A DNA stretch of 64,000 nt from Bacillota bacterium (GCA_023421955.1 JAEZSE010000004.1:66903-130902), one strand, 5' to 3'. Positions 17,702 through 28,053 are shown, numbered from the stretch's first letter. Notes: generated by a model from the sequence alone, not told the origin. Program-made: numbers and translations.

Positions 17702-19219
17702 ATGAGGAAATTCCTACTGCCAGTTCTTGCGGCAATGCTGGCGTTATCAATACAATTTGCACCCATATCGGCGCGGGCTGAAGGCGCAGCTGCAGCCATG
17801 CCATATGGCACCGCTTCGCCCAGGGATTGGGATAAAAAAGCTCCCGAAGGTGAGTTGCTTGGCACGGCGGTGAAGGCCGAAGCGGCGATCCTCATGGATG
17901 AAAAAACTGGAAAGATACTATTTGAAAAAAACGCCGACGCACACCTGTATCCGGCCAGCATCACAAAAATCATGACCTGCCTGTTGGCGGTGGAATACAT
18001 CAAAAGCGGTCACAAAACGTCTGAACTGGTCACAGTGGGCACTCTTCCGAAATTACCAAGCGGTTATGTTAACATCGGCTTGGTAAGCGGCGAAACACTA
18101 CCGCTGGAAACCTTGCTCTATGCGTTGATGCTGCCTTCTGCAAACGACGCCGCCAACGCCATTGGTGTGCATGTGGGTGGGAGCATAGAGGCTTTCGTTC
18201 AGATGATGAACGACAAGGCTCAGGAGTTGGGTATGACCAACACCCATTATACAAATACCTATGGTCTGCATGATACTGAGCACTACACCTCCGCGAAAGA
18301 CATGGCAATTCTTGCCAGAGAAGGCAGAAAATATCCGGAGTTTACAAAGCTGGTTTCCACGTACAAATATACTGCACCGGCCACAAATAAGCATGAAGCC
18401 AGGACATGGGAGAACCATAACAAGCTGATCAATCCCAACAAAGATGAGGCATATGGATACACGTATGCGACAGGTGTGAAAACCGGTTATACAGACCCAG
18501 CCAGATACACCCTCGTATCTTCTGCAAAAAAGGATAATATGAGCTTGATCGGCGTTGTGCTAAAAGACGGCAAACCCGATTACTGGGTTGATTCGGTTAC
18601 GATGCTTGAATATGGCTTCCAGTTTTTTGACACACTGGATCTAAAAAAGCTCTTAAGCAGCCAGACAATCGATCCTCTGGAAGTGAAAAACGCAGCAGGC
18701 ACCGACCCAGGCCAGGGTGTGCTGCAACTCACGCTGCTGCCCAAAACAGTCAACGCCTACATTACCGATCAGAAGGAAATCATCGACAGCCTGCGCGCCG
18801 ATCCATCGCAGTTTGTGGCCAATGTGCAGATCACTAAGGACGCAGCCCCGATCGCGCAGGACGAAGTTATCGGCACTGTGACCTACACCTACAAAGAATC
18901 AATTGTGTTTGAATGCGATCTGCTGGCCTCGCGGGAGGTCAAGGAGATGCCCACCCCCGCGCCAACTACCGCTCAAGCGGGGAACAACTCCACAGCCAAC
19001 GGCTCCAGTCAATCTGCTGGTGGTGTTGCCCAATCAGGCAAACCGTCAGATCTTGATGAGGCAAACGGAGGTGGCAGCTCGATCTTGGTGTGGATCGGTG
19101 TTGTGGTTTTGGTGCTATTGTTGGCAGTGGTTGCGATCCGGATTGTCAACATGCAGAAGCGAAATCGAAAATACCGTCAATACAATTACCGCAGTGGAAG
19201 CGCAAGGATGAAACGCTGA
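17702..19219 (+). CDS. D-alanyl-D-alanine carboxypeptidase (low-molecular-weight PBP, DacF-like)
   Basis: A 505-residue penicillin-binding protein of family S11. ATG 17702 is preceded by GGAAAGG and starts a signal peptide (about 1-27). The serine peptidase domain holds all three motifs: S86-I-T-K89, S146-A-N148 and K260-T-G262. It removes the terminal D-Ala from stem pentapeptides outside the membrane and so limits cross-linking. A PBP5-type C-terminal beta domain follows (about 320-425), then a Ser/Gly/Gln-rich linker and a C-terminal membrane helix (about 460-485) with a basic tail, which anchors the enzyme. galE follows 18 bases later, likely in the same transcript. Confidence 0.93.
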   Translation: MRKFLLPVLAAMLALSIQFAPISARAEGAAAAMPYGTASPRDWDKKAPEGELLGTAVKAEAAILMDEKTGKILFEKNADAHLYPASITKIMTCLLAVEYIKSGHKTSELVTVGTLPKLPSGYVNIGLVSGETLPLETLLYALMLPSANDAANAIGVHVGGSIEAFVQMMNDKAQELGMTNTHYTNTYGLHDTEHYTSAKDMAILAREGRKYPEFTKLVSTYKYTAPATNKHEARTWENHNKLINPNKDEAYGYTYATGVKTGYTDPARYTLVSSAKKDNMSLIGVVLKDGKPDYWVDSVTMLEYGFQFFDTLDLKKLLSSQTIDPLEVKNAAGTDPGQGVLQLTLLPKTVNAYITDQKEIIDSLRADPSQFVANVQITKDAAPIAQDEVIGTVTYTYKESIVFECDLLASREVKEMPTPAPTTAQAGNNSTANGSSQSAGGVAQSGKPSDLDEANGGGSSILVWIGVVVLVLLLAVVAIRIVNMQKRNRKYRQYNYRSGSARMKR

Positions 19220-19237
19220 TTTGTCAGGAGGTACGAC

Positions 19238-20242
19238 ATGAAAATTCTGGTGACAGGCGGTGCCGGCTACATTGGATCCACCACCTGCTCGGCCTTGCTG
19301 GACGCTGGCCACACGCCGGTGATCCTGGACTCTCTTGTGAACGGCCGCAAGGCTTTCACAGAAGACCGGATCTTTTATCAAGGCGACATCGCAGATAAAG
19401 CACTTGTTCAGCGGATCTTTGCCGAGCATCCTGATATTGCCGCAGCAATCCACTTCGCAGCCCTGATTGTGGTGCCGGACTCGGTTGCACGCCCATATGA
19501 TTACTACGCAGAAAATGTGGTCAAGTCGCTGGGGTTGTTTCGGCAACTGAACGAGCTGGGATGTAAACGGATCATATTCTCCTCCTCTGCCTCCATCTAT
19601 GACGCGGTACCGGGGTTCATGGTGAGGGAGGATTCTCCTTTGAAACCATCCAGCCCTTATGCCCGCACAAAATATATGATGGAAATGGTGTTGGAAGATA
19701 TGTGCCGCGCCTATGGCATGAAGGGCATCGCACTGCGCTATTTCAACCCCATCGGCGCCGACCCATGGATGCGCACCGGCCCTTATGACCCGGCCCCCAC
19801 CCATGTGCTGGGCAAGATGGTGAGCGCGGCGCTGGGCCGAATCGCTAAATTTCAACTCACCGGCACCGATTGGGCCACCCGCGACGGCACCGGCATCCGC
19901 GACTACATCCACATCTGGGATTTGGCCCAAGCCCATGTGAAGGCCTTGGAGCGGTTTGACAGCGCGTTTGTGCAAGCAGGCGGCAGCTATATGCCCATCA
20001 ACTTAGGCACCGGTCTGGGTGTGACGGTTCGCGAGCTGCTCACGGCATTTGAGGCAGTCTATGGCAAAAAGATCAACACGGTAACCGCTCCCCCCCGCCC
20101 CGGCGACGTGGCCGGCGCCTTTGCCAATGCTGACAGAGCATTGGCACTGTTGGGCTGGAAAGCGGAGCGCACTGTAAAACAGGGCATTGAAGACGCGTTG
20201 AAATGGACCGATGAGGTGCGACCCGGCAAGTTGGGCTATTGA
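19238..20242 (+). CDS. galE: UDP-glucose 4-epimerase
   Basis: A 334-residue extended short-chain dehydrogenase of normal GalE length. The NAD-binding G-G-A-G-Y-I-G motif is at residues 7-13, the Ser of S-S-S-A-S-I-Y and the catalytic Y141-A-R-T-K145 are present, and R-Y-F-N-P-I-G-A matches the GalE substrate loop. It interconverts UDP-glucose and UDP-galactose in the cytoplasm, feeding cell-surface polysaccharide or galactose metabolism. AGGAGG lies 9 bases before the ATG. It is probably cotranscribed with the upstream carboxypeptidase and ends at a strong terminator. Activity on UDP-GlcNAc as well cannot be excluded. Confidence 0.93.
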   Translation: MKILVTGGAGYIGSTTCSALLDAGHTPVILDSLVNGRKAFTEDRIFYQGDIADKALVQRIFAEHPDIAAAIHFAALIVVPDSVARPYDYYAENVVKSLGLFRQLNELGCKRIIFSSSASIYDAVPGFMVREDSPLKPSSPYARTKYMMEMVLEDMCRAYGMKGIALRYFNPIGADPWMRTGPYDPAPTHVLGKMVSAALGRIAKFQLTGTDWATRDGTGIRDYIHIWDLAQAHVKALERFDSAFVQAGGSYMPINLGTGLGVTVRELLTAFEAVYGKKINTVTAPPRPGDVAGAFANADRALALLGWKAERTVKQGIEDALKWTDEVRPGKLGY

Positions 20243-20257
20243 TCTAGCTGTAAATAA

Positions 20258-20286
20258 AGCGTCCGGATCATCCGGGCGCTTTTTTC
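20258..20286 (+). terminator. Intrinsic terminator after galE
   Basis: A 10-bp stem with one wobble (20258-20267 and 20271-20280) followed by a T-run. Confidence 0.85.
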
Positions 20287-20299
20287 GACCTGTTTTGCC

Positions 20300-20327
20300 T
20301 TGATTTACCATCTCTCGATGTTATACT
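20300..20327 (+). promoter_or_regulatory. Putative sigma-A promoter of the BspA-like gene
   Basis: TTGATT (20300-20305), 16-base spacer, TATACT (20322-20327), about 44 bases upstream of the chosen start. Confidence 0.55.
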
Positions 20328-20370
20328 GGAGAAGTAAGTGAGACACATGCCGGTCAGGAGGGCACAATTG

Positions 20371-21948
20371 ATGAAAATAGTGGTGAAATTCCTCGCCTGT
20401 ATGCTGGTTGCGGTAACTGTTTTTGCGCCGCAGCCATCCATGGCTGCCGCCAGTCAGGCCATCGGCGAGTGGGCATACACCGTGGACGGCGCCAGTGCTA
20501 CCGTGACAGGCTATTCAGGTCCCGGCGGAGATGTGGTTGTGCCGGGCACGCTGGGCGGCGCGGCAGTGTCGGCCATTGGCTCAAGCGTGTTTGAGGGCAA
20601 GACGGGCATCAGGTCGGTATCGCTGCCGGCTAGCGTATCCGTGATCGGTGACAACGCCTTCAAAGGCTGCGTGGGCCTGCAAAGCGTCAAGCTTCCGGAG
20701 TATTTGCTGGGCATTGGCGATTCGGCGTTTACCGGATGCACCGCCCTTGCGTCAGTCACCATCCCCAAATGGGTGAACAATATTTCCTCCGCCGCCTTTG
20801 AGGGCTGTACCGCCCTGGCTGCCGTCTATTTCGAAGGCCAGCCGCCGGCCATCAGCGTCTCAGCGTTCAGCAATACTGCAGAAAAACTTCGCTTTTTCAG
20901 TCACGCCACGCAAACCGGCTGGAGCGGCTATACCGACCGGCCTGTCACCACCTATTGCATGGCCTTACTTGAGTTTATGGACGGTAAAGCTCCCACATCG
21001 ATGGTTCTGACGCTCTCCGGAGGCAAGGCTTCCCCCACCCCCACCGCCCCAACGCTAGCTGGTTATCAGTTTGTGGGTTGGTATCGGGAAGCCTCCTGCC
21101 TCAACAAATGGGATTTTTCCACCGCCGTGATTAGCAACGATGTGGTGCTCTATGCCCTATGGAAACCGACGCAATGCAAAGTCACCTTTGACAGCCAGGG
21201 TGGCAGCGCCATATCCCCTGTCAACGCGGCATACGGCTCCCCCATCCCTGCCCAGGTTGACCCGGCTCGCGACGGGTTTGTGTTCGGTGGTTGGTATCGT
21301 GACGCTGCTTGCACAAAGGCTTGGAGCATCGCAACCGAGCCTTTACAGGGTGACGTCACGCTATTTGCCCGGTGGGTTGTACCAACTGCGCCGCAGGAAC
21401 CAAAGGCGGTTTCTGTCTCGTCCTCCGCCATTACGGTGCGCTGGAAAGCTTCTGAATACGCCTCAGGATATGAGGTATACCGTGCGCAGTCCTCGAGAGG
21501 TGAATACAAGCTGGTCGCTACTGCCTATACCAATTTCTTCACAGATGAGGGATTAAAGCTTGGTGCTCCTTACTATTTCGTGATCAAGCCCTTCAAGCAG
21601 TTGGAAACAGCCCGTGTCTATGGTGACGATTCCATTGTGGTCTCCGCCAAACCGGTGCCAGCAGAGCCGGCAGTACAGGCTGTTCATACCGACCCCGTAA
21701 CCGTCAAAGTCTCCTGGGGGGCGGTGTCCGGCGCGACCAAGTATGAGGTGTGCCGGGCGGAAAAGGCTGGCGGGCCTTTCATGCTTGTGAAAACCCTCAC
21801 CTCCACCGCCTGGTGGAACGGCGGCCTTGCCGTTGGCACGGAATATTATTACATGGTCAGGGCATACGCGGTTGTGAAGGGCAAGAAGGTTTATGGGCCA
21901 TACAGCAAGCCAATTCTCGTAAAGCTAGAACAACCGGCGGTCAATTGA
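20371..21948 (+). CDS. Secreted multidomain surface protein (BspA-type LRR, InlB-type repeats, FN3)
   Basis: A 525-residue exported protein. ATG 20371 is taken because AGGAGG lies 9 bases upstream and a signal peptide (about 1-27) begins there. BspA-type leucine-rich repeats (LRR_5) follow at about 45-175, seen as A-F-x-G-C-x-x-L-x-x-V-x-x-P repeats. Two Listeria-Bacteroides (Flg_new/InlB B-type) repeats come next at about 195-345, each with G-Y/F-x-F-x-G-W-Y and L-Y/F-A-x-W. Two fibronectin type III-like modules end the protein (about 350-435 and 437-525), each with Y-E-V-Y/C-R-A. There is no LPxTG motif or C-terminal helix, so it is either secreted or bound non-covalently. The role is likely adhesion. 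The hydrolase at 21951 begins two bases after its stop. Confidence 0.85.
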   Translation: MKIVVKFLACMLVAVTVFAPQPSMAAASQAIGEWAYTVDGASATVTGYSGPGGDVVVPGTLGGAAVSAIGSSVFEGKTGIRSVSLPASVSVIGDNAFKGCVGLQSVKLPEYLLGIGDSAFTGCTALASVTIPKWVNNISSAAFEGCTALAAVYFEGQPPAISVSAFSNTAEKLRFFSHATQTGWSGYTDRPVTTYCMALLEFMDGKAPTSMVLTLSGGKASPTPTAPTLAGYQFVGWYREASCLNKWDFSTAVISNDVVLYALWKPTQCKVTFDSQGGSAISPVNAAYGSPIPAQVDPARDGFVFGGWYRDAACTKAWSIATEPLQGDVTLFARWVVPTAPQEPKAVSVSSSAITVRWKASEYASGYEVYRAQSSRGEYKLVATAYTNFFTDEGLKLGAPYYFVIKPFKQLETARVYGDDSIVVSAKPVPAEPAVQAVHTDPVTVKVSWGAVSGATKYEVCRAEKAGGPFMLVKTLTSTAWWNGGLAVGTEYYYMVRAYAVVKGKKVYGPYSKPILVKLEQPAVN

Positions 21949-21950
21949 GC

Positions 21951-22796
21951 ATGATAACACCCTCAGTAAAACCAAAGTTATGCAGGCTGCTCCGCATCGC
22001 CGAGATCGTGTCAGCCATAGCGATTGCACTGTGGCTTGTCCTGTGCCTCCTTCTTTATGGCGCGCAGGACAAGCTTCTGTTTTACCCCAAAAAGCTCTCC
22101 GTCGAGGCATTTGCACAAGCCGGTGACCCGCCCGGTGTGGACACTGTGGAACTTGCCATGGCCGATGGCACGGTGGTGCGCGGCTGGTTTGTTACGAACA
22201 AAGCCAACAAAGAAAACAACCTGTTGTTTTACTTCGGGGGGAACGCCGAGGAAGTCTCCCGCCTGATCGAGCGGATGGGCGAGCTGGAAGGCTGGGCTGT
22301 CGTCCTCATGAACTACCGGGGGTACGGAGCAAGCGACGGCACAGCCAGCGAAACCACGATGTACAGCGACGCGCTGGAAATCTATGACCACTTTACCCAG
22401 ATGGATGACTACAGCAACGGCAAGGTCGTTTTGATGGGCAGGAGCATTGGCACCGGCGTGGCAGCCTATGTGGCCAGCCAGCGGGACACATCCTCTGTGA
22501 TCCTGGTGTCTCCTTACGACAGCATGACCAGTGTGGTGCAGGAAATGATCCCATTTGTTCCCGTCAATTTGATACTGCGGCACAAGTTCAATACCATTGA
22601 GCGCGCGCCAGGGATTACATCTCCCCTGCTCATTCTCACCGGGTCGGAGGATACCACGATCCCGGTTTGGCATTCCAGGCTTGTAGCGGATCACTGGGGC
22701 GGAGATGTGAAGATGGTGGAGATTGTGGGGGATCACAATTCGATGAGCAGGCAGGAGGGTTATTGGGAGGAGATTTATATGTTCCTAGACAAATAA
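21951..22796 (+). CDS. Membrane-anchored alpha/beta hydrolase (BEM46/YfhR-type)
   Basis: A 281-residue serine hydrolase. An N-terminal membrane helix (about 17-37) precedes an alpha/beta hydrolase domain. The nucleophile elbow is G-R-S165-I-G, the acid is probably the Asp in T-G-S-E-D-T-T-I-P, and the base is the His in G-D-H-N-S-M. The N-Y-R-G-Y-G segment forms the usual oxyanion-hole strand. This matches the BEM46/ABHD13/YfhR group, whose substrates are mostly unknown. There is no clear ribosome site, but the ATG sits two bases after the stop of the BspA-like gene, so translational coupling is likely. Longer in-frame starts overlap that gene and are rejected. Confidence 0.85.
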   Translation: MITPSVKPKLCRLLRIAEIVSAIAIALWLVLCLLLYGAQDKLLFYPKKLSVEAFAQAGDPPGVDTVELAMADGTVVRGWFVTNKANKENNLLFYFGGNAEEVSRLIERMGELEGWAVVLMNYRGYGASDGTASETTMYSDALEIYDHFTQMDDYSNGKVVLMGRSIGTGVAAYVASQRDTSSVILVSPYDSMTSVVQEMIPFVPVNLILRHKFNTIERAPGITSPLLILTGSEDTTIPVWHSRLVADHWGGDVKMVEIVGDHNSMSRQEGYWEEIYMFLDK

Positions 22797-22823
22797 CAAA
22801 TAACGTACTATCATATCCAAATA

Positions 22824-22852
22824 TTGTCTTTTAGTGGAAGAATATATATAAT
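22824..22852 (+). promoter_or_regulatory. Sigma-A promoter of the DGQHR two-gene island
   Basis: TTGTCT (22824-22829), exactly 17 bases, and consensus TATAAT (22847-22852), 20 bases before the first gene. Confidence 0.65.
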
Positions 22853-22872
22853 AACGATAAGGATGTGATAAT

Positions 22873-23853
22873 ATGCCAAATACTTCTTGTTATTCCGCAA
22901 TTAAGTGTACCCAAAACAGATATACATTTTATCTTTCAGTCATAAAGAGTGAAGAACTAAAGAATATTTGCTTTATTTCAAGACGCTCTGAAAATAAACT
23001 CAAGGGATTTCAACGATTGCTAAATGCAAGCAGAGCTAATGATATTGCAAAATATCTTGATGAGAATAAAGGTGTAATCCCTTCACCAATTATTTTGAGC
23101 GCTCAGCATAAGGCAAGTCTTTTATATAACCCCGAAGATAATACAATTCAATTTAATCAATTAACTGATTGTTTTCTAGTTATAGATGGCCAACATAGGT
23201 TATATGGATTATTTGAATCAAAGAATAATTACGATGTGCCAGTAGTTATCTTTGATAATCTAGATTTGTCTTCTGAAGTTAAGTTATTTGTTGACATTAA
23301 TACAAATCAAAGAGGAGTACCAACCTCGCTTCTTCTTGATATTAAGCAATTAGCAGGTATTGAGACAAGTAGAGAGAATAGGCAGAGAAATCTATATGAT
23401 AGTCTCGATAAAAAGTCACCGCTTTCTGGATATTTATCATCATCTACTAGTGTCCAGGGAAAAATTTCGAGGACTGTATTGTACGATGCAACTACACCGA
23501 TTTTTGATAATGGCCCATTAAGTGATAAAGATGATGAAATCATCTATAAATCTGTTAATAGTTACTTACTTGCTTTTGAGCGCGTGTTTTCTGAAAGTGC
23601 AAGTAAAGGAGCACGCATAACAAAAACAGCCATATTTAAAGCGATATTTCTGCTATTCAATGAAATCATCTCAAAGTGCTTAGGAGAACATGGAAATGCA
23701 AAAAGTGAAACAGTATACCAAGTGATAAAGTCTTTATCGAATCTTGATTATGATACCTATACTGGAACAAATAATGCTACAATTCTGCGTATCGCTAAAG
23801 ACATGAGAATTGAACTCAATAAGTACTATATTAATGAGGATATGTTTGACTGA
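22873..23853 (+). CDS. DGQHR-domain protein (DndB/ParB-like fold)
   Basis: A 326-residue cytoplasmic protein with the signature D105-G-Q-H-R109 in F-L-V-I-D-G-Q-H-R-L. DGQHR proteins are related to DndB and to the ParB/sulfiredoxin-like fold and recur in DNA phosphorothioation, 7-deazaguanine modification and other defence loci. The R-A-N-D-I-A-K-Y-L segment (residues 54-62) and the P-S-P-I-I-L strand (70-75) agree with the family. The codons are strikingly AT-rich compared with the GC-rich neighbours, which suggests transfer. AAGGA lies about 9 bases before the ATG. Its stop overlaps the next start by one base (TGATG), so the two proteins are probably made together. No Dnd or Dpd genes are adjacent, so the function is open. 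Confidence 0.78.
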   Translation: MPNTSCYSAIKCTQNRYTFYLSVIKSEELKNICFISRRSENKLKGFQRLLNASRANDIAKYLDENKGVIPSPIILSAQHKASLLYNPEDNTIQFNQLTDCFLVIDGQHRLYGLFESKNNYDVPVVIFDNLDLSSEVKLFVDINTNQRGVPTSLLLDIKQLAGIETSRENRQRNLYDSLDKKSPLSGYLSSSTSVQGKISRTVLYDATTPIFDNGPLSDKDDEIIYKSVNSYLLAFERVFSESASKGARITKTAIFKAIFLLFNEIISKCLGEHGNAKSETVYQVIKSLSNLDYDTYTGTNNATILRIAKDMRIELNKYYINEDMFD

Positions 23854-24818
23854 TGATTATATATGGGTCAAAATATATAAAGCTACAAAATGATTATATA
23901 CCTGAACTAGTGCCATATAAAGTGATATCAAGTAGCTTACCTTACAATAATATAAAAGCTATTCTAATGAATGATATTAAAGATGTAACAAATATAGGCA
24001 CTAATTCATACAAAGTTTTATTCGACCGTGATGTATTCTATAAAGGTATTCTTGGTGATATCGAGTGCTTTTATATAAGAACTCTGATGCAATACATAAA
24101 TATAACTAGGTCAAGGGATTTGATGTCTAATTGTTGGAATATAGTCTCTCAATACTATTTGAATTTCTTTGCTGTTACGTCCTTTTTACGGTTTCTTTTT
24201 ACAGGAAATATATACTTAACTTCAGATGAAGCTAAGTGTATCGAATCAGTTATTATGACTATTACAACGCAACCCATAAGTATTAATAGTGGGAACTATT
24301 TGTTTATGACCAACGAAACTGCTTGGGGGGATATTGAAGTTGAGATAACAAAATCAAGTAGAGACTCGCATGAGCAGACGTGGATATCTTTATCAAATTT
24401 TATTAATCAAATTGCATTGCATCCTAATAAGGACGATGAGTCAACAATCTATGAATCATTAAAGCAGATTTGCATCTCATACAAACCGAATTTCGTTTCC
24501 TCCCTAAGGAATATGATAAATTATCAACCGATCTATGGATATAATTCATTGTGTAATTCATTTAGGTATTATGCACCGAGATTCAATCTTGAAGATAATA
24601 TTAGTGAGCTCCTATGCTTTAATAATGATGCTGATCTAAATTACAAAATAAAGATTTCATCTATATATGGAAATTTCTTTTTCCATCTAGTTAATAAGTT
24701 ATACTCGAACTATATTGAAAGAAGTAGACCTGATTCTTATCTATTACGCCTAAAACGACAATATTTATCAAATAGTGGGATCAATGTTCCCGAAACAATT
24801 ACGTGGCATAATAAATGA
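23853..24818 (+). CDS. Unknown protein paired with the DGQHR protein
   Basis: A 321-residue protein not recognised as a known family. It is AT-rich like its partner and is coupled to it by a one-base stop/start overlap. It has no signal peptide, no clear membrane helix and no nuclease or ATPase motif. A helical stretch near residues 90-120 (W-N-I-V-S-Q-Y-Y-L-N-F-F-A-V) resembles the Y-Y-x-x-F-F helix seen in some HEPN-like proteins, but no R-x(4-6)-H motif was found, so this is only a hint. Given the context it could be an effector or adaptor in a small defence or addiction module. It ends just before an inverted repeat shared with clpX. Confidence 0.6.
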   Translation: MIIYGSKYIKLQNDYIPELVPYKVISSSLPYNNIKAILMNDIKDVTNIGTNSYKVLFDRDVFYKGILGDIECFYIRTLMQYINITRSRDLMSNCWNIVSQYYLNFFAVTSFLRFLFTGNIYLTSDEAKCIESVIMTITTQPISINSGNYLFMTNETAWGDIEVEITKSSRDSHEQTWISLSNFINQIALHPNKDDESTIYESLKQICISYKPNFVSSLRNMINYQPIYGYNSLCNSFRYYAPRFNLEDNISELLCFNNDADLNYKIKISSIYGNFFFHLVNKLYSNYIERSRPDSYLLRLKRQYLSNSGINVPETITWHNK

Positions 24819-24840
24819 GAACCGCAAATATGCGGTTCTC
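24817..24840. terminator. Inverted repeat between the DGQHR island and clpX
   Basis: A perfect 10-bp stem (24817-24826 and 24831-24840) with a 4-base loop lies between convergent genes and overlaps the stop codon of the upstream gene. T-tracts are short on both sides. Confidence 0.65.
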
Positions 24841-24861
24841 TTAAGTCCTTAATACTATTAG

Positions 24862-26148
<1,287 letters not shown>

Positions 26149-26165
26149 GTGGTCTCCTTTGCCGG

Positions 26166-26747
26166 TCAGTGGTTGGTGAGCACTTCGTCGATCAGGCCAT
26201 ACTCCAACGCCTCGGCGCTGGCCATGAAGAAGTCGCGCTCCACATCCTTCTCGATACGGGTGATTGGCTGGCCGGTCATGCCAGCCAGGAGCTCGTTCAT
26301 CTTCTTCTTTGTTTTCAGTATATGCTCCGCGTGAATGGCAATGTCCGTGGCCTGGCCGCGGGCGCCGCCGCTGGGTTGGTGGATCATGATCTCGGCGTTG
26401 GGCAGCGCCTTGCGCTTGCCCTTGGCACCGGCTGCCAGCAGAAACGCGCCCATGCTGGCCGCCATGCCCACACAGATCGTGCTCACGTCGCACTTCACAT
26501 ATTGCATGGTGTCATAAATCGCCATACCGGCAGAAATCGAGCCGCCGGGGCTGTTGATGTAGAGGAAGATGTCCTTGGCGGGATCCATCGCCTCTAGATA
26601 CAGCAGCTGAGCGACCACGAGGTTGGCCATATGGTCTTCCACCTCGCCGGTCACAAACACAATGCGGTCGTTGAGAAGCCTAGAATAGATATCATAGGAG
26701 CGCTCGCCCCTGTTGGTTTGTTCCACAACAATCGGAACCAATCCCAT
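26166..26747 (-). CDS. clpP: ATP-dependent Clp protease proteolytic subunit ClpP
   Basis: A 193-residue serine peptidase of normal length. The catalytic triad is Ser98 (G-M-A-A-S-M-G), His123 (M-I-H-Q-P) and Asp172 (E-R-D-F-F). The N-terminal axial loop V-P-I-V-V-E-Q-T-N-R-G-E-R is typical of processed ClpP, with little or no propeptide. It forms the tetradecameric chamber that degrades substrates delivered by ClpX. AAGGAGA lies upstream of the ATG. It is located between tig and clpX on the same strand with short gaps, the common bacterial order. Confidence 0.98.
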   Translation of the reverse strand: MGLVPIVVEQTNRGERSYDIYSRLLNDRIVFVTGEVEDHMANLVVAQLLYLEAMDPAKDIFLYINSPGGSISAGMAIYDTMQYVKCDVSTICVGMAASMGAFLLAAGAKGKRKALPNAEIMIHQPSGGARGQATDIAIHAEHILKTKKKMNELLAGMTGQPITRIEKDVERDFFMASAEALEYGLIDEVLTNH

Positions 26748-26772
26748 TGTTTTCTCCTTTCCCCAGGATCAA

Positions 26773-28053
26773 TCAGTTGGCAGCGTTGTCCGCCAAAAGC
26801 TTGATGGTCTTCTGCATTATTATATTGTCCTTGAGGTAGTCCTTATCCTCATCGGAGAAATTCTTCTTGATGTCTTCCACGGTTTGCTTGCGGGCCTCGG
26901 CCATCTTGGCAAGCTCCTGCTCCACTTCCTCTTCGGAAGCCTCAATGCCCTCTGCCTTGCGGATGGCCTCCAGCACCAGCGAAGTCCTCACCGATTTGGC
27001 GGCTTCTTCCTTGTAGCGATCCAGGATGTCGGAGCGCTGCATGCCGGTCATCCGGAGATAGTCCTCCATTTTTATGCCCTGATAGGCCATGCGGTATTCA
27101 AACTCGTGGGCCATACGGTCAGCCTGGCGGTCAATCATCACCTGAGGGATTTCCACGGCTGCGTTGGCAACGGCCAGCTCCACGAGCTTGTCTTCAAACT
27201 CATGCTCGGCGCGGTGCTCGTTGCTTTCGGTGAGTTTGGTCCGGATGCTGGCTTTGTATTCCTCGAGCGTGTCAAACTCGCTCACATCCTTAGCGAACTC
27301 ATCATCGATGGCCGGCACTTCTTTGCCCTTGATCTCACGAATCTTCACATGGAACACAGCTTGCTTACCGGCCAGCTCCTCGGAATGATACTCATCGGGG
27401 AACTTCACTTCGATGTCGCGCTCCTCATTCAGAGAGACGCCCACCAACTGCTCCTCGAAACCGGGGATGAAACGGCCGGAACCGATTTCCAAAGGCTGGT
27501 TTTCCGCCGTGCCGCCGGGGAACTGCACACCGTCCACAGAGCCGCTATAGTCCAGCATGATGCGGTCTCCGTTCTGGATGGGCCGGTCGGCCTCTACCCA
27601 ACGGGCTACGCGCTCCTGGGCGGCTTTCAACTCCGCGTCCACGCTTTCTTCGGTCACCGGGTATTCTTCCTTCTTGGCTTCCAGGCCCTTATACTGGCCC
27701 AACTCCACTTCAGGCTTCAGCGTGACCACGGCGGTGAAGGTGATGCCCTTGCCACTGCCGATCTCCGTCACGTCGATATCAGGCTGGTCCACAGCAAACA
27801 AACCCTGCTCTGCAATGGCCTTGTCATAGGCCTCGGGGATTGCGATGTTGCATGCATCGTCATAAAAAACAGCCTCGGAATAGAAGCTCTCGATGACCTG
27901 CCGGGGCGCCTTGCCCTTGCGGAAACCGGGGAGGTTCACCTTGTTGCGGACGATCAGATAAGCCTTCTGCATCGCCTCGTTGTATGCATCATTGTCAATG
28001 GTGATTGTCAGTTTTGCCTGGTTGGCGCCTGTCTTTTCCATGGTTACGGTCAT
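26773..28053 (-). CDS. tig: Trigger factor (ribosome-associated chaperone and prolyl isomerase)
   Basis: A 426-residue protein of standard length. The ribosome-binding signature G-F-R-K-G-K-A-P lies near residues 43-50. The PPIase (FKBP) domain spans about 150-245 (G-D-R-I-M-L-D-Y-S-G and F-P-G-G-T-A-E-N), and the helical C-terminal chaperone arms follow. It binds nascent chains at the ribosome exit tunnel. AGGAGG is 9 bases before the ATG. It is the first gene of the tig-clpP-clpX unit, with a promoter at 28238-28266 and a leader of about 180 bases. Confidence 0.97.
   Translation of the reverse strand: MTVTMEKTGANQAKLTITIDNDAYNEAMQKAYLIVRNKVNLPGFRKGKAPRQVIESFYSEAVFYDDACNIAIPEAYDKAIAEQGLFAVDQPDIDVTEIGSGKGITFTAVVTLKPEVELGQYKGLEAKKEEYPVTEESVDAELKAAQERVARWVEADRPIQNGDRIMLDYSGSVDGVQFPGGTAENQPLEIGSGRFIPGFEEQLVGVSLNEERDIEVKFPDEYHSEELAGKQAVFHVKIREIKGKEVPAIDDEFAKDVSEFDTLEEYKASIRTKLTESNEHRAEHEFEDKLVELAVANAAVEIPQVMIDRQADRMAHEFEYRMAYQGIKMEDYLRMTGMQRSDILDRYKEEAAKSVRTSLVLEAIRKAEGIEASEEEVEQELAKMAEARKQTVEDIKKNFSDEDKDYLKDNIIMQKTIKLLADNAAN

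Noticed and set aside
23853..24818. Calling the DGQHR partner a HEPN ribonuclease
   Set aside because: Only a helix resemblance was seen, and the R-x(4-6)-H active motif is missing.
26149..26493. N-terminal extension of ClpX
   Set aside because: The extra frame overlaps clpP and has no similarity to ClpX; AAGGAGA at 26153-26159 supports ATG 26148.
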